DNA of 64,000 nt from Neoarius graeffei (taxonomy: Eukaryota; Chordata; Actinopteri; Siluriformes; Ariidae). Shown piece by piece: positions 11,982 through 24,757 of this stretch. The translations under genes and the position numbers were made by a program. The stretch's first letter is position 1; each line of letters starts with the position of its first letter. Location: assembly GCF_027579695.1 (NCBI RefSeq), contig NC_083577.1, positions 55,376,283-55,440,282 on the forward strand, written 5' to 3'. A model generated the notes under the pieces. It was not told the DNA's origin. It saw nothing but the letters and a program-made list of their open reading frames with translations, and searched no databases.

Positions 11982-12043
11982 CTAAGAGCTAGAAGATGGC
12001 ATAATCATGTATAAAATGAAACTGGAATGTGAATCCTCTGAAC
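11982..12043 (-). other. Candidate non-coding exon (62 nt)
   Basis: On the minus strand, the acceptor reads TTCTTTTCTTTCTTACAG, an almost pure pyrimidine tract ending in CAG, just above 12043. The donor reads CTTAG then GTAAGAAC, just below 11982. Both sites are close to consensus. All three frames of the 62 nt contain a stop; one ends exactly in TAG at the donor. If real, it is a 5'-UTR, lncRNA or poison exon rather than an ordinary coding exon. Strand and position fit a minus-strand transcript starting in the CpG-rich segment near 33 kb. Chance pairing of good splice sites cannot be excluded. Confidence 0.3.
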
Positions 12044-12775
12044 CTGTAAGAAAGAAAAGAACATAATCTATATTTACAACGCAGTCTGAAAACAATATCA
12101 ATACTACTGGTACATATTTATAAACGTTGATGTCTTTCAATGCCTTATAGCCAGTATTGAGAAACAATAGGAGAATGACCATCTGGGAAACTGAAACAAG
12201 CCAGCCCTCATGGTGAGTAGGTGATGCTCAAGCTACTCCACCAATCTTTCTGTGCCAGAGAACATGCTACAATTTAACTCGAAATGATTAGTGCTCTGAA
12301 AGGTTCTCCAATCAAGAGCCTCTAATCTTGTAGACTGCTGAGCTTTTCCTCCCAACATCTCATCCCAACTGCAGGATCCACTAGACAAAGAGAAACAAAC
12401 AAGCTAGATTTCTGAAAGAAGGAGCCCTTGTGGAAGAGTGATAGTGCAAGTCAACAAGATCATGCACATGTAGAAGCATGCTATTATATGTACAAAAACA
12501 CAGAATACAAAATTTTCATTTACATTTTTACTACTAAAACCCCAACTGTTAATGTTTCAAGTTCTTATAAACTCATACTGGGCACTATTTGGAAAGATCA
12601 GCTATGCACTACTATTAATACTACTGACTGTAATGGCTCCTTTGCTGGCAGTGGATCTGTTGGTGGTAAAGCAGATATTTGGCGGATCCACAGCTTACTT
12701 TCTGGGTGCTGCTCCTCACTATTTTTACTATCATGGCTCTAAGGCTAAAAATGGGAGGGGATGGTTTAGAGTGGC

Positions 12776-12800
12776 GGGGGGGGGGGGGGGGGGGGGGGGG
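12776..12800. repeat. Poly-G homopolymer (25 nt)
   Basis: Twenty-five uninterrupted G. The 65-104 codon ORFs across it are artefacts of the run. Confidence 0.95.
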
Positions 12801-15634
12801 ATGGGGGTGTAATAGTCTTGCTGGCACGGCTATTCCTGGAGCCCCAGCATGTTCAGTTGATGTGGGTTTCGTCTAAGATGCCTGAGAGATGACTTGGCCT
12901 GACCACATCCACATTCTGAAAGAAGCAACAGCCGAGCCCCTGACCAGAGTTCTGTCAACGTGGTCTGCCACCGAACAGGAACTGAATCATTGCCCTCACC
13001 CACCAGAGGTGGTAGGGCAGCAAGGGAAGGGGGAAAGAGTAAGTGCGAGTGTAGGGGTTTGTGTGAATGTGTTCCTGTTTGGGTGTAAAGCTGGGGTTAC
13101 ATGATGCAACTTTTATGCAACTTTTGCTATTTGCAATACAATTGCTCTTAAATTACAATTCTACCTTACGCAACTCACATTAGGCAATTTCCAATCAGTG
13201 AGCTCAATAAAGCCAGCAGATGTCATCAGGTAGACAAGTTAATAATCAAATTAATGGAAAAAGATGATATCTAATAATATCTGTTTAGCATCTAATTTGC
13301 CTGACATAACGACAAATGGCATCACACAACAAGAAATTCACCTTAGTGTTTTCTATATTTATATAGACATGTACCATAAACAAATCTTGAACAAGAAGCT
13401 GATACTGTCCCTAAGGTCCTTTTTAACACTAAATGACAACTTGAGAATCAATGACAGTGAACTGCATAAATAATTGTACAAACACAACCTACAGCCTGTC
13501 GAACCCAATGCTCAGTACTGCTCATGTTAGTTAAAGAGAGGTGAACACTGTCCCAAGTGATATTTCCTTCACACTCTTATCAGCAGCCCTGCCGACGCAA
13601 TCACATCCAACCCAGACCCATTTTTACTTATGACACCATAACAGAAACCTCTACACTCCTATATCTCTACCAGCCAGTGCTCACACCCTGATTAAAATTG
13701 ATATTTTTTTCTGAAGACCCTTTGTCTTCTGCCAGTTTCCTGTCATCATGTTGAAAGCAGCCTGAAAATGTCAGTTACTGTTGTGACTTCCTCTGAAGAT
13801 GCTCTCTTGTTGCCTTGAACATGGCTATATTCCCAGAGCTATCTCATGAAAGCGGGTAGAGAATTGGGGAACTTCATGGGTCAAAACACAGATGTATTAC
13901 CTTCATGATGAGGTGGTCTCCTTACATTCCAGAGGTTGATGGGTTGTTTTTACAGTCTAATTTAATTTGAGGAAGAGCCTTCAGCTGCAAAATGCCTGTT
14001 GAAGGGTTAAGTCTGGGAAACTTGGTCTGGACTTCAGAGGCCTGGAAGCAATTAATTTCACTCCCCTTATACTCACTTGCCCCACACAGAGTGTGGAGGT
14101 GCCACTAACTCTCCACCCTTTTATCATACAAGTCCATTAGCTGATTGCTCAAAAATGGGAAAGGTGATCATAATTAGTTCTGACCAGTTTCAAAAATGCT
14201 GCTCACCTCCAAGAAGCCAGGCAAGACAAACAGTCTCCTTTTCTCTTCAGAGGTCATGGAATACAAGAACTACTTGCCACTGGAAACAGCAGTACCCAGT
14301 GGGTAGATGACAGGAGGGCTGTGAAGTTCATTTGATTTGTGGCCCTTTGATGCAGGACTTACTAGTGTAAAAAGTCTGTGGGTAGGCCAAGTTCAAGGTA
14401 AAAAGAAATCTTTCACTGCTATGTGGAGCAAAGTGATGTGTGAGCCATAGAGGTGGACACACATGCATACTGTGTATATACACATCATCTGCCATTCAGG
14501 CTGAGACGTTTGCAGCCACGGTTAACTTCATTACCACAGTACTGTTGAAGCAGTGCCTCTTCTTAGTATGGTGGAAGGACACATACACACATACACTGGA
14601 CTGAAGTGCAAAGGATTTATGTTCTTCAGTGTGAATAACTCTGAGTTGCCCTAGGTCCGGCTGTGCTCTTGAACCAAGCTCAAGTGTATAGCATTACATC
14701 TAAATGAAGACCGATAAATTCCGTTCCATTAGAGCAGCACAACGCTCCTTAAAATAGCCATAATACTCACTCTGTTTAGGAGCACACTGACCCTGCTGCT
14801 GATGTCTGAACCACTTCCACCTTCATGTGCACATCATGGAGGCAGTGAAGAGTTTGGGAAAGAGTTTGGGCTGCCAGAGCTCCAACTGGCTCCAACAGGA
14901 GCATCAATAATCTGCATTTTAGAGCAGTGCACACAGCAGAACACATACAAAACATGCATTCTGTATGAACAGCCATCCCTTGAGATCAGTGGCTTCTGGT
15001 AGTCTTTCAAACAGGGGAGGCTGGTCGGTTACGATATTTCCAGATTTTAAAAGAAAAAAGAAAAAACACATCAATTTTGCCCATACTCTTGCCTCTGATC
15101 TGGCTGATTGTTGGCAGGGTCACAAACTGTGAAATAACAGGTTCTTTTGGCCCATTAGCCTACTGTCCAATATACATGATGGTGGTGTTGGGGGGGGGTA
15201 TATTTTAACATTTTATATTTTAAAATTGTGGCATGTTGTTTAAAAATTAATCATTATTGAAAGCAGCTCTTTGTCAGGAACCTCAGCAGTAACAGCAGAG
15301 TGTTCTGGAATAGGCACAAGCACTGACCTTGGGACGCCAAACACAGAGCTGGGTGCCACACATTTCATTCAATGACACTTTCCCTATATTTTACTTATTT
15401 TGACTGAGAAATGTTTTATTGACAATTTTGATAACCCTTCACTTTTAATCCAGGTCTGTAGTGTGAAATGTTCTCGGCTGTGTTTTTGTTTAAAAATGTT
15501 TTCCAAATTGTAGCTGTGTTTAATTCATATCCAGAAAAATATATCTTCCAATATAATATACTCAGCATAAACATTTTAAATAGATTCTATATTTTTTGTC
15601 CATCCATGACATATTACTAAAGTAGCCTATTTAC

Positions 15635-15834
15635 TGTTGTTGATGTGGGTCACTTGCTGTTAGCCAATTCACTTTCTCGTACCAGGAGAGCTGAAAGGAA
15701 CGAGTATTATTCCCTACCTTTTTCACCAAGTCAATTTGAGGCGTTGGTCTACCCTGCTCTTTAATTTTAATTTTTTCCTCGAAAGGAAGACTGGCAAATA
15801 GCTTCGCCAAAATTAAATCAGCAGTGCTTGGCAT
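15635..15834 (-). pseudogene. hAT transposase N-terminal exon, ZMYM1/TTF-like
   Basis: The minus-strand ORF begins MPSTADLILAKLFASLPFEE and includes RSFQLSWYEKVNWLTASDP. That resembles the segment leading into the TTF-type zinc-finger domain of ZMYM1-like hAT transposases, where the SWY...WL motif starts the domain. The ORF stops soon afterwards, but just before the stop there is a possible donor (CAACA then GTAAAT, exon side at 15635), so this may be an exon end. The zinc-binding cysteines and the catalytic core are not found in the rest of the element. The assignment is by recall. Confidence 0.5.
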
Positions 15835-16173
15835 CCGTGCGCAGCTTTCTTGCTAGCTGACTAGCCCCCTCAAGTTCAAGTTCAGCCACTCAAATAAACA
15901 AAATTTCTGGAACTAAGATAGCAAACTTGACAACACTATATTTACAATGAAAATATATACAAACTAAAAAAGCTGGTAGAAACCGTATGTAATGAATGAA
16001 ATCGAAATGTAAGCCGATCTCTTACAATACACCACAGCACTTGCGAATCCGCATGGGACTGAACTGAAATTCACCGCTGCCTGTCTATATTTGAAACGAG
16101 CTGTCAATCAAAGAAAATATCCGGCTGCTTTCACCAATCACCAGTCTCCTCACGGAAACTGCCATGTCCCTCC

Positions 16174-16408
16174 CACTGTGAGGCTGGGACTCCGTGGGCG
16201 GGCATTTTCGCAGTATTTGTCCAATAACCGTCTTGCATTTTGAGATTGAAAAGCGCATAGCTCCCAAATGCCATTGAAGTCCACTGAGGCTGGGAGTCCG
16301 TGAGACTGCGTGGGCGGGCGTTTTCGCAGTATTTGTCCAATAATCTTCTTGCATTTTGAGATTGAAAGCGCAGAGCTCCCAAATGCCATTGAAGTGCACT
16401 GAGGCTGG
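16174..16408. repeat. Tandem duplication (about 110 bp x2) in the hAT element
   Basis: Copies at 16174-16281 and 16282-16395 share GAGGCTGGGA(C/G)TCCGTG, GTGGGCGGGC, TTTTCGCAGTATTTGTCCAA, CTTGCATTTTGAGATTGAAA and CTCCCAAATGCCATTGAAGT. A third partial start, CACTGAGGCTGGG, follows at 16396. Each copy holds an inverted CCAAT (ATTGG) context and GGGCGGG boxes, so the block may have been the element's promoter. Overlapping minus-strand ORFs here simply repeat the same peptide in different frames. Confidence 0.85.
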
Positions 16409-18490
16409 GCTGCATCGCGTTGTCACGAGGGGGGAAAACTCACGCACACATTAGGCGAACTGGGGAAAGTTATAACGGAATGATTTCGCACTGTAGTTGG
16501 GTTGAGCACATATATTTCTATGATTCTGGATCTGAAATAGCAATGTTATAAGGTCGGCTATAACATAAGCCTAGCGCAATTCATCCTACACGATGTTCGT
16601 CATTTTTAGAGGAGGCTGAGCCTCCCTCGTTGTCTTAGAGCAATTGCCCGTGCTTGAGATGTCAAACTTAATGGGGAATACTGTTTTTCAGCACTGTCAG
16701 CTTCTATATACTCGATATTGAGCAAATAAGATTCATGGTCCTTGTTACACATACATTTTATGCAAAGTCATTTTAGCCATTTTAAGGGACCATTGAGCAA
16801 TTCATCTTGAATAAAATTAATAGCTGAGTATTTGCCTGCAATCCTCTTGAAACTGTTGATGGTCTGAAATCTGTGAATAACCAGACATGGTATTTTCTCA
16901 AGTGATGCTCTGCCAAACCCATATTTGCAGTTCCTGATTGTTTTTGGGAAGGTGATTGTATTTTCCTGTTTGTCTTTGATAAGTGAAGTGCATTTTCAGT
17001 GTGGTTCATGTCAGGAATGCGCCAATCATTGTCCCTGTTGCTTTAGTAGTATGTTTTGGGTGAATTGATGGAAGTTGAAACACTGAGGGATTTGGTTGGA
17101 TCTGAGCAGGTGAAATGTTTCTGTACGACTCTGAATGATTTTGATTAATTTATCATCAAAAACGCATCAATAATGCTATGCAGTCACATCATGAATAAAG
17201 ATAAGTTTTCTTTGGTCAGCCACTACCGCTGTCTCATGCGTCAGTCAACTGGCAGCCATATATGTTCAACTGTGTCAGATATTTTTTTATTTATTCCATT
17301 ACTCAGGTTCATTTTTTCTTTCTATAAGATTTGAAAGGAACTTTTATGTACCTGGTAGAAAATTTTACTGTCAGTTCTTGGTGCTCACCACAGGTTTTTG
17401 TTCAACAAACTGCTTTCATGCTGGTGTAGGTATCTGTCTCATGCTGGCGCTCTACATTTTGAGCTGTTCAACAGTTTTTTTTTAAATTTATAATTTAAAG
17501 TATTCTTCAGTTATTCACTGCAATGTCCTTCTGTAGTCTACTGGCTCATTTGCTATTACTAAGCTCAACAGTGTTTTCTTGCTTCTTAACAGCATAAAAA
17601 ACAGTTGATTTTTACTGCACAGTTACAGACTATGTATAAAACAGCATATAAAATGGTTTGTGATATTTGTAGGGTTTTCTTAACGTTACATTAGGTTAAA
17701 CATTACCATAAGTTAAATTTCCACACATTATGTCATACCCGATATACTGTTCCACAAAGGTATAATAATTCAAATTGGGAATGGCTTGAGATGGTGTTCC
17801 CATGGCCTATGATTCTCCTGTTCCATTATGTGTTTCCACTTGTGGAGTCACTTTCTGAGCACCCTAGGTTTACTGAAGTTCAATGCACTGCCTGTGTGTT
17901 GCCCAGGAAGGAAAACGCTGTCCAAATATGGGCATGGTGACATGCACAAAGAAGGGTGTGTACGAGTGCATACCCTGCCATTACCTGAGTACGTACGTCA
18001 TGCACACACCTTCACAATCACACAACTCCATCTGCTATCATATCTCAACTGTCATTACCAACAGCAAGGTATGGACAAGAGTTAAGAAGATAGAGTGGGC
18101 AAGAAATGCAAGTCTCTTATAGGATGCCTGTTTTAACTCCACAATTCAAGCTTGAGATTTCCGTTGTTGTGTAAACAGACCAGTGTAAGCCCAGCAAAAG
18201 GAGCATAATCTGATCTTGGATCTCTTCTGGAGTCACTCAAGTTACACAAGCTTGCCCTGTGGGACACGTATGGTAGTCATGGCACAATGACCTACTTAGT
18301 GACATCACTGTAATGGTACACACCCCTTGGTACACAGATGTGTTACCTTACACTCTCCACCTGGGCGTTTCGTGCCAGTGTATGCCCAGCACCTTTCCAC
18401 TGGCCACTCCTGCCTCAGTGAGAGTAGGTGTAACATCTGACAGAGCAAGTGAAAAATGAGTACTCTATTCTCTCCCTTACAAAAATCCCC

Positions 18491-18546
18491 AAACAAACAA
18501 ACAAACAAACAAACAAACAAACAAACAAACAAACAAACAAACAAAA
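18491..18546. repeat. (AAAC)n microsatellite
   Basis: About 14 uninterrupted AAAC units. Confidence 0.95.
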
Positions 18547-19769
18547 AACCCAGTGATGATTCACTAGTAGCAACGAAACTACAACTCCTGCAAATCTGAC
18601 CTCAAAAATAGTGACACGCCCAAATCAACATATACATATTTAATGTTGCTTATGAAGTATTACACTGTTTAAGTACTATTTGAAGTAAATATGAAGAGTT
18701 TGATTATACAAATTAATCCAGATTGAGTTAATAATTGAATGAGAATACTATCTGAAGGTTAATCATAATACCATTCTACTATGACATTCTATTACTTAAA
18801 GTGACAGAACCATGCCAGTTTGTGACTTCAACACACAAACTCGCATTCTTTTCCATATAGTAATCCACAGAGAGTACATCCCAAGCAGTGAGAGTGTGAA
18901 TAGATCTTGACACAGATAGAGGGAGGGGTTTGGGAGTGGTTTGTATTATCTGGTGCTAAAGCACAAAGGGTGTGTGACGGTATGTGAGGCTGATGGCGGG
19001 AGGGGTCCAGAGAGCTGCACCTTCCCGTGAGAGTGTGCTGCACGCACAGAGGTCAATGTGTGACCACTGCATTCCTTTCTAGAGGGACAAAGCATAAGCC
19101 CAACAGAAACCCGCACACACCCTCCCCACACCCACACACTCAGTCTTCCACTTCCGCTTGGAACCTCCAATGGTGGCCGCTAGCCTTGAGGTCTAATTTT
19201 AGGGCGGCTATTGTGTGAGCTAGTTTCCGGAAAAAAAATAATTAGGTTAGTGTGTAAGGCAGCAGTTTAGTGGCCTTTGCACCTTTATAGGCCAGTCTGA
19301 TTCTGTGTTCTGTTCTACAACGTTGGGGCAAAGGTACACTTTAGAAATTTGATACAAAATTTCCCATAAAGTGATGGCTTAAAAATCAATTATGCAATAA
19401 ATACTTTCCAAAAAAACAATCTTAAATTTTTCAGTGTAATACATGACAAATAATTTGTCAGTATAACATTCATCATTTAATCCTTTTGAAATAAAAACAG
19501 CAATATATTACTATTAACATTCCTATAACTGCAATGCTTAATTTAAAACTAATAGCTGCACTATCATTTAACCAAAGCAGATGTTGTCATATCCATGGAC
19601 TCTGTGCTTTGGTGGCAATGAAATAATTTCCTGAGACAAAAGATAGTTGGCAGTTAATGCTTACTTTATAAAGGTCAACTTTATGAGTTTACTCTAGATT
19701 CTGATGAACAACAGCTGGGTGAGAGGCCAAATCCAACATGCCTGCCTACGTACATGCTGTGTGTGACTA

Positions 19770-19805
19770 AACACACACACACACACACACATACACACAC
19801 ACACA
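19770..19805. repeat. (AC)n microsatellite
   Basis: About 18 AC units with one AT interruption. Confidence 0.95.
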
Positions 19806-21142
19806 AAACCCCAATAGCTTTTGTCTAATAGGTTTCAGTCCAGCGTTACCCTAACAGCTGTTCAGTAAGAGGCAGAAGGTACTGCAAGAATAAAGACTGG
19901 TAACTCCACCCACTGACTGGCCACTCATGGGCTAACCAGAGAGCTTGTCATCTGATTAGTCAAGAGCAACTGACCAATCACCGCTGGACTTTCTCCAGCC
20001 CATTCATTCATAAGAAACAGCACTGTGCTGTATAGGACAGTGTGTACATAGTTCCTCATTCAGAATTCACTAGAAGCAACCACAGCTTATAAAGAAGGGG
20101 GGCATCCAGAGGGATCTCATGATCTCATGATTGCCACCAAGGGGAATTCCCCTCAAAAATTTTTTTTTAAAGAAATAGATTAGCCTATGCAGGGAACAGC
20201 TCAAATTATTCCATACAAAAGTAAAAAGACAGCCTGTCATACCACAAAAAATCCAGACTTGTCTCCTATGGCAGCTCAAAAATCAGTTTCAGTTACCATA
20301 AGAGCTATCCTCTTAATAAGGTTCTTTATGTGACACACTGAGAAAGCAAGAATATCTAATAAATGGCAGTCCTAGCCACACAAAGCACATATAGCCAAAT
20401 AAAGACTAACAAACCAAATAAAAACCACACACATACACATAATATACATTAAAATAAATCACATTTTCCCTTATGATCGGTTTGTAATTCTAACTTTTCT
20501 CAGACTAGTTATCACAAATCTGCAAACAATTTCTCAATTTTAACATGTGCCATATGATATCCATTAGTAGCCAGAGTTTTCTGTCTGCCCCCCTTGTTCA
20601 CTTACTCAGTCTGGGTGAAAGGAGTATTTCCTGATGGCTGAACGTTGCTTGCATGTGCTGGTTCTTCTAGTCTTCTCCCTGTCCAGCCCCTTCAGAAGCC
20701 ACAATCACAGAGAGACAGAAAGAAACACAGAGAGAAAAAGAGATCAGATTCACAGAATGTCAGTACGCCGGAATTACAGCTGGAAACTAAAACAGAGATC
20801 CAGTCAGCTCGAACATATTACTGGTGTTCTCCATATGATTCCCAGCTTGAAACTCACTCTTTCTCTCTTCCTTTCTGTCTCTCTTTTTTGGTCTGTCCTT
20901 TTTTTCCTCTTTCCAGTCACATTCTTTGGCGGCTAATCAGTAACAGTCTTAAAGTGACAGCAACATTGGTGATAAAAGCTATAGATGTCAAGCCAAAGGT
21001 GGCCTCCTGATTCAGCTGAGACCCTTTCGCCACTCGAGCCTGAGCTGACTATCACTGTTATCACTGTCATCCGATTTAAAATCCTCTCCCTCCCTCGCTT
21101 CTCACTCTGAATTACTCCCTCCCTTCCTCTAGTGTCCCCTCC

Positions 21143-21164
21143 TTCTCTCTCTCTCTCTCTCTCT
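21143..21164. repeat. (CT)11 microsatellite
   Basis: Eleven CT units inside a longer pyrimidine-rich stretch. Confidence 0.9.
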
Positions 21165-24100
21165 CGTCAAGCAGTTATACACTGCAGACTGACTCCCAGA
21201 GGTCCTATAGCTGGCTTTGAGGGGCTGAGCATTTCTCTGGCAACCTATCGCTGTTCAGCACAGTGTCCTGTTTCAGAGTGCTCTGAATTGAGAGGTTAGA
21301 CAGAGGACACCCATTCAGAAAAAAATGAGTATAGTGGGAGGAGGGGAAAAAAGCAAGCAAGGCTGACGGAGAACGCCTAGGCTATGCCGCGGATCCTCAA
21401 AAGCAGGAAACTCCCCTGCTTGCGTGTCTGTAAAATGGTCAGTGTCTCTAAATAAGGCAAATGTCTGACACTCTTTAGTCGCTTCCAGCATATTCAATGA
21501 ACCTAATGAGGCTTTATAAACTACAGCCGTGCTTTCTCAAGGGGAGCCCCCAGAGCCTCACATGCTGTCTACGACAATGTGCAGCTGAAGAAATAACCTC
21601 TTGCAGTGTGTTAGTTCTCCACAGACATCACAGTCTTTCCATAAAACTTAACATCTGTTATATTATCCTTGGAAAAATGGAAACAAGCAGATTTGTCTTT
21701 ATTCAGAGAAGTGAACCTATTTGTGAATTTATATGGCAGGTGACAGAAACATGCTTAAGTAAACCACTGGGTAATGGTATTATCGATAACACCTTATTAA
21801 TAAAGTTTCTTGAAAAAATATACGTAGAAAAAGTAGAAATTGGTGATAATGTGACAGATTTTTCCCCAACCTACATCCAATTGTCATTTTTAATCTTTCT
21901 AACATTATGTTCCAAACGAAACAACTCTATACCAACATGATCTTTATGGTTTATGGAAGTCCAATAAAGGCGAGGCCACAGAGCAAGGTTTGGACAGGTA
22001 ATGCTGTTCTTAGAAGTGGTACAATCTAACTCATTCCCTTTAATCTCCAGTACATTCTTCTGGCTTCATCTCAAACAGTCAACTCTGCAGCCAGAAGAAA
22101 GTACTGAGTTTCACATGGGTTCTGGGAAACCCTACATTGTACAAGGGCTCAACGCCATTTTCTTTCACGAGCTCACCTTTCACCTGGACTAAATCAGGAA
22201 AGAGACGGAGAGAGAGTAAGGGAAAATGACCAATCCACCTGCTTGTCACTCTCTCGGCAGTTGTGTGGAGCCGTAGCAGCACTGAAACTACTTTTAAATT
22301 CCATATTTGTGTTGTTAGTCACCAGGAGAGTCACTGAGTCACCCCCACGCACTGCCGGCTGGGCCAGGCTCAGATCGCACAAGCTCTGATTTACCCCCTT
22401 AATTTCTGGGCAAAATAACCCAGTTCAGCCCCATCTTAAAGTATACAGACACCAGCCCACTAACCAGTAGTGGTACATCTCACACACTTGTATTCGTTTC
22501 ACCAACTCCTCATACACCGTCGATCTTTCAGGACAGTTAGTTACATAAGAGAGGATAACCTATTCACACATATCCACAGATCTTAGTCATGATTTTAGAG
22601 CATTACTGTGGGTATTATATTCATCTGTGATTTTAATTTATGAGGATTTGTACACTTAAATATAACCTTTAATTATTCCCCCCCCCAAAAAAAATTAGTT
22701 ATAAAATGCAATTTCCATCAGACAGAACACAAATATATTCACAAAACATTTTCAGTAATTGTCATTATATAGTTTTCTCTTTTCAAAAATAAAATTAGAA
22801 ATGTGAATGCTGAAAATTAAAATGATCACGTTTATTTGATATATGTTAAGTATTATATTCATATAAACACATCCGTTGAGATAATACTATCATAGATATA
22901 TTTGTGATATTTTAATGAACAAGATGAGCTTACATGCTATCAGTATAGATCTTTTCTCTTCACTGCCCATTTCTCTCTGGCAGTCTGTGCATGGCAGACG
23001 GTGTGTGTGAGTGTGTGTACTGGGTACATGTGTGTGTGTTTGTTATGTCCTGCTGTGTCAGTCTGGATGGTCCAACTGAGCTCACCGCAGCATAGACAGC
23101 TTGTATTGAAATAGAGGAGAGGAGGTGGCGATGAATCACACATTGTAACGTGTCAGTGCGTCATTTTCTGCTTTTCAAATTGGTGTGCTTGTTCTTGCTC
23201 ATTTTCTTGTCAGTGGGCTGAAGTTTAGTGACTCAGGAGCTTTGAAATGTAAGTACAGAGCGAACTGGAGCACTTATTGTTGTTAAAATCATGTGCTTCC
23301 TACTTGTTTCATTTAAGGGTTGAATTACTTCCAGAGGAAGAAACACATTGGTCCCAGTTTCAGAATTATCTAAACTACCTTAGATATTAGATAATGACTT
23401 CTACTAACATACACATGTTACATTGTGGCTTGTGAGATCAGTGACTTAATGGTCTAAACATTCTTCTCTTTCGGGAGGGAATTCATAATGTGTACGTGAA
23501 TAATTTTAGAATTACTATTTCTATTTGAAACTAGAAAAATCTACAAAGATTTATAAAATATTTGAAATAAAAACTGGGTATTTTTAAAATGATGCATATG
23601 TATTTAACATGATTAAAATTTGACAGAATTAATACAATTTTTTACATTTTATTTTATTTTTGTTATTCCAATGAATTGGACCTAAATCAATTTAAATTGT
23701 GGGATTAAAATTAACTTAGTTATATTCTAAATTAATTATGATGTAAATTTGAAAACCATTAGGTTAATAATTATAAAAAAAATCATTAGATTCTGGAAAT
23801 ATTTGCATTGTTATGTTCTTTTTTTCTATGCATTACTATGCCTAATATGTTAAGACCAAACAGGGATTTTTCACAGGCCAATTTTCTAGAAAAAAAAAAA
23901 GAATCATCTAAACGAAACAGGGTATAATAGGTCGATTTAAATGCTGTTTAGCTTTAAGGACATCCTGATTATAGCTTTAATCTGGGTAGGGTAATATTTA
24001 TACCACACTGAAAGACAGGAATGCTGCTATCTTTAAGCAAATAATGAAGATAAGAAATTCTCACTGGAATAAAGATGCATTCCTGGCATTCTTCAGTTGT

Positions 24101-24230
24101 AGAAGGTGTAAGCCATGACTGCCAATAGCTCCATAAATGTAGAGATTAAAGAGAGCCTGAGACCCCTCTGCCTGACCTCTCACCCTCACCATGATCTGAT
24201 GAAAATGAATTACTTATATATTTTCTTTTT

Positions 24231-24308
24231 ATAATATAATATAATATAATATAATATAATATAATATAATATAATATAATATAATATAATATAATATAAT
24301 ATAATATA
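24231..24308. repeat. (TAATA)n array, block 1
   Basis: About 15 pentamer units. The same pentamer continues on the far sides of the SINEs that follow (24681-24757 and 25507-25586), so these are probably parts of one array. Confidence 0.95.
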
Positions 24309-24680
24309 GGGCGGCACAGTGGTGTAGTGATTAGCACTGTCGCCTCACAGCAAGAAGGTCCTGGGTTCGAGCCCAGTGGCCGATGAGGGCCTTTCTGTGT
24401 GGAGTCTGCATGTTCTCCCCGTGTCTGCGTGGGTTTCCTCCGGGTGCTCCGGTTTCCCCCACAGTCCAAAGACATGCAGGTTAGGCTAATTGGTGGCTCT
24501 GAATTGACCATAGGTGTGAATGTGAGTGTGAATGATTGTTTGTCTCTGTGTGTCAGCCCTGTGATGATCTGGCGACTTGTCCAGGGTGTACCCCGCCTCT
24601 GGCCCATAGTCAGCTGGGATAGGCTCCAGCTTGCCCATGACCCTGTAGGATAGGATAAGCGGCTACGGATAATGGATGGA
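24309..24680 (+). mobile_element. V-SINE copy, full length
   Basis: A tRNA-like head carries an A-box region (TGGTGTAGTGATTAGCACTG) and a B box (GGGTTCGAGCC). A body follows with GTCTGCATGTTCTCCCCGTG and CCTCCGGGTGCTCCGGTTTC, and the 3' end is GGATAAGCGGCTACGG...GGATGGATA. This is the DANA/Mermaid layout of the V-SINE superfamily. It is transcribed by Pol III and mobilised by LINE enzymes. The copy sits within the (TAATA)n array, so a target duplication cannot be told from the array. Confidence 0.9.
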
Positions 24681-24757
24681 TAATATAATATAATATAATA
24701 TAATATAATATAATATAATATAATATAATATAATATAATATAATATAATATAATATA
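24681..24757. repeat. (TAATA)n array, block 2
   Basis: About 15 units between two SINEs in the same orientation. Confidence 0.95.

Larger units (their letters stand above)
10041..15009. other. Unidentified DNA, possible intron
   Basis: No gene is supported. It contains a TA microsatellite, a poly-G run, a splice-flanked 62-nt segment (11982-12043) and a 94-codon minus-strand ORF (10205-10489) of unknown meaning. Blocks near 12.9 kb and 14.1-14.3 kb are moderately GC-rich. Confidence 0.35.
15010..16631 (-). mobile_element. hAT element, non-autonomous or decayed
   Basis: The left end AACAGGGGAGGCT and the reverse complement of the right end, AACGAGGGAGGCT, match at 11 of 13 positions. They are flanked by GTCTTTCA and GTCTTAGA (6 of 8 identical), consistent with an old 8-bp target duplication. 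Inside, on the minus strand, lies an N-terminal piece of a hAT-type transposase (15635-15834). A CpG-rich block with a tandem duplication (16174-16408) lies near what would be its 5' end. Most of the transposase is missing. Confidence 0.6.
16632..24230. other. Unidentified DNA, possible intron
   Basis: No gene and no clear transposable element is recognised over 7.6 kb, apart from microsatellites at 18491, 19770 and 21143. The longest non-repeat ORF, 147 codons at 21497-21940, has no recognisable domain. Moderately GC-rich patches near 19.0-19.2, 20.6-21.5 and 22.1-22.4 kb might be regulatory. Confidence 0.35.

Noticed and set aside
13094-13480. GGGGTTACATGATGCAACTT as a Harbinger-type end with a 69-codon ORF after it
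   Set aside because: No matching inverted end could be found downstream, and the ORF shows no transposase motif.
20634-21010. Plus-strand ORFs of 100 and 121 codons
   Set aside because: Overlapping frames in CT- and GA-rich DNA. Signal-peptide-like start in one, but no continuation or domain.
21497-21940. 147-codon plus-strand ORF, the longest outside repeats
   Set aside because: No recognisable domain, Cys/Leu/Ile-rich without pattern, no convincing promoter or splice context. The length is not surprising by chance among six frames in 64 kb.
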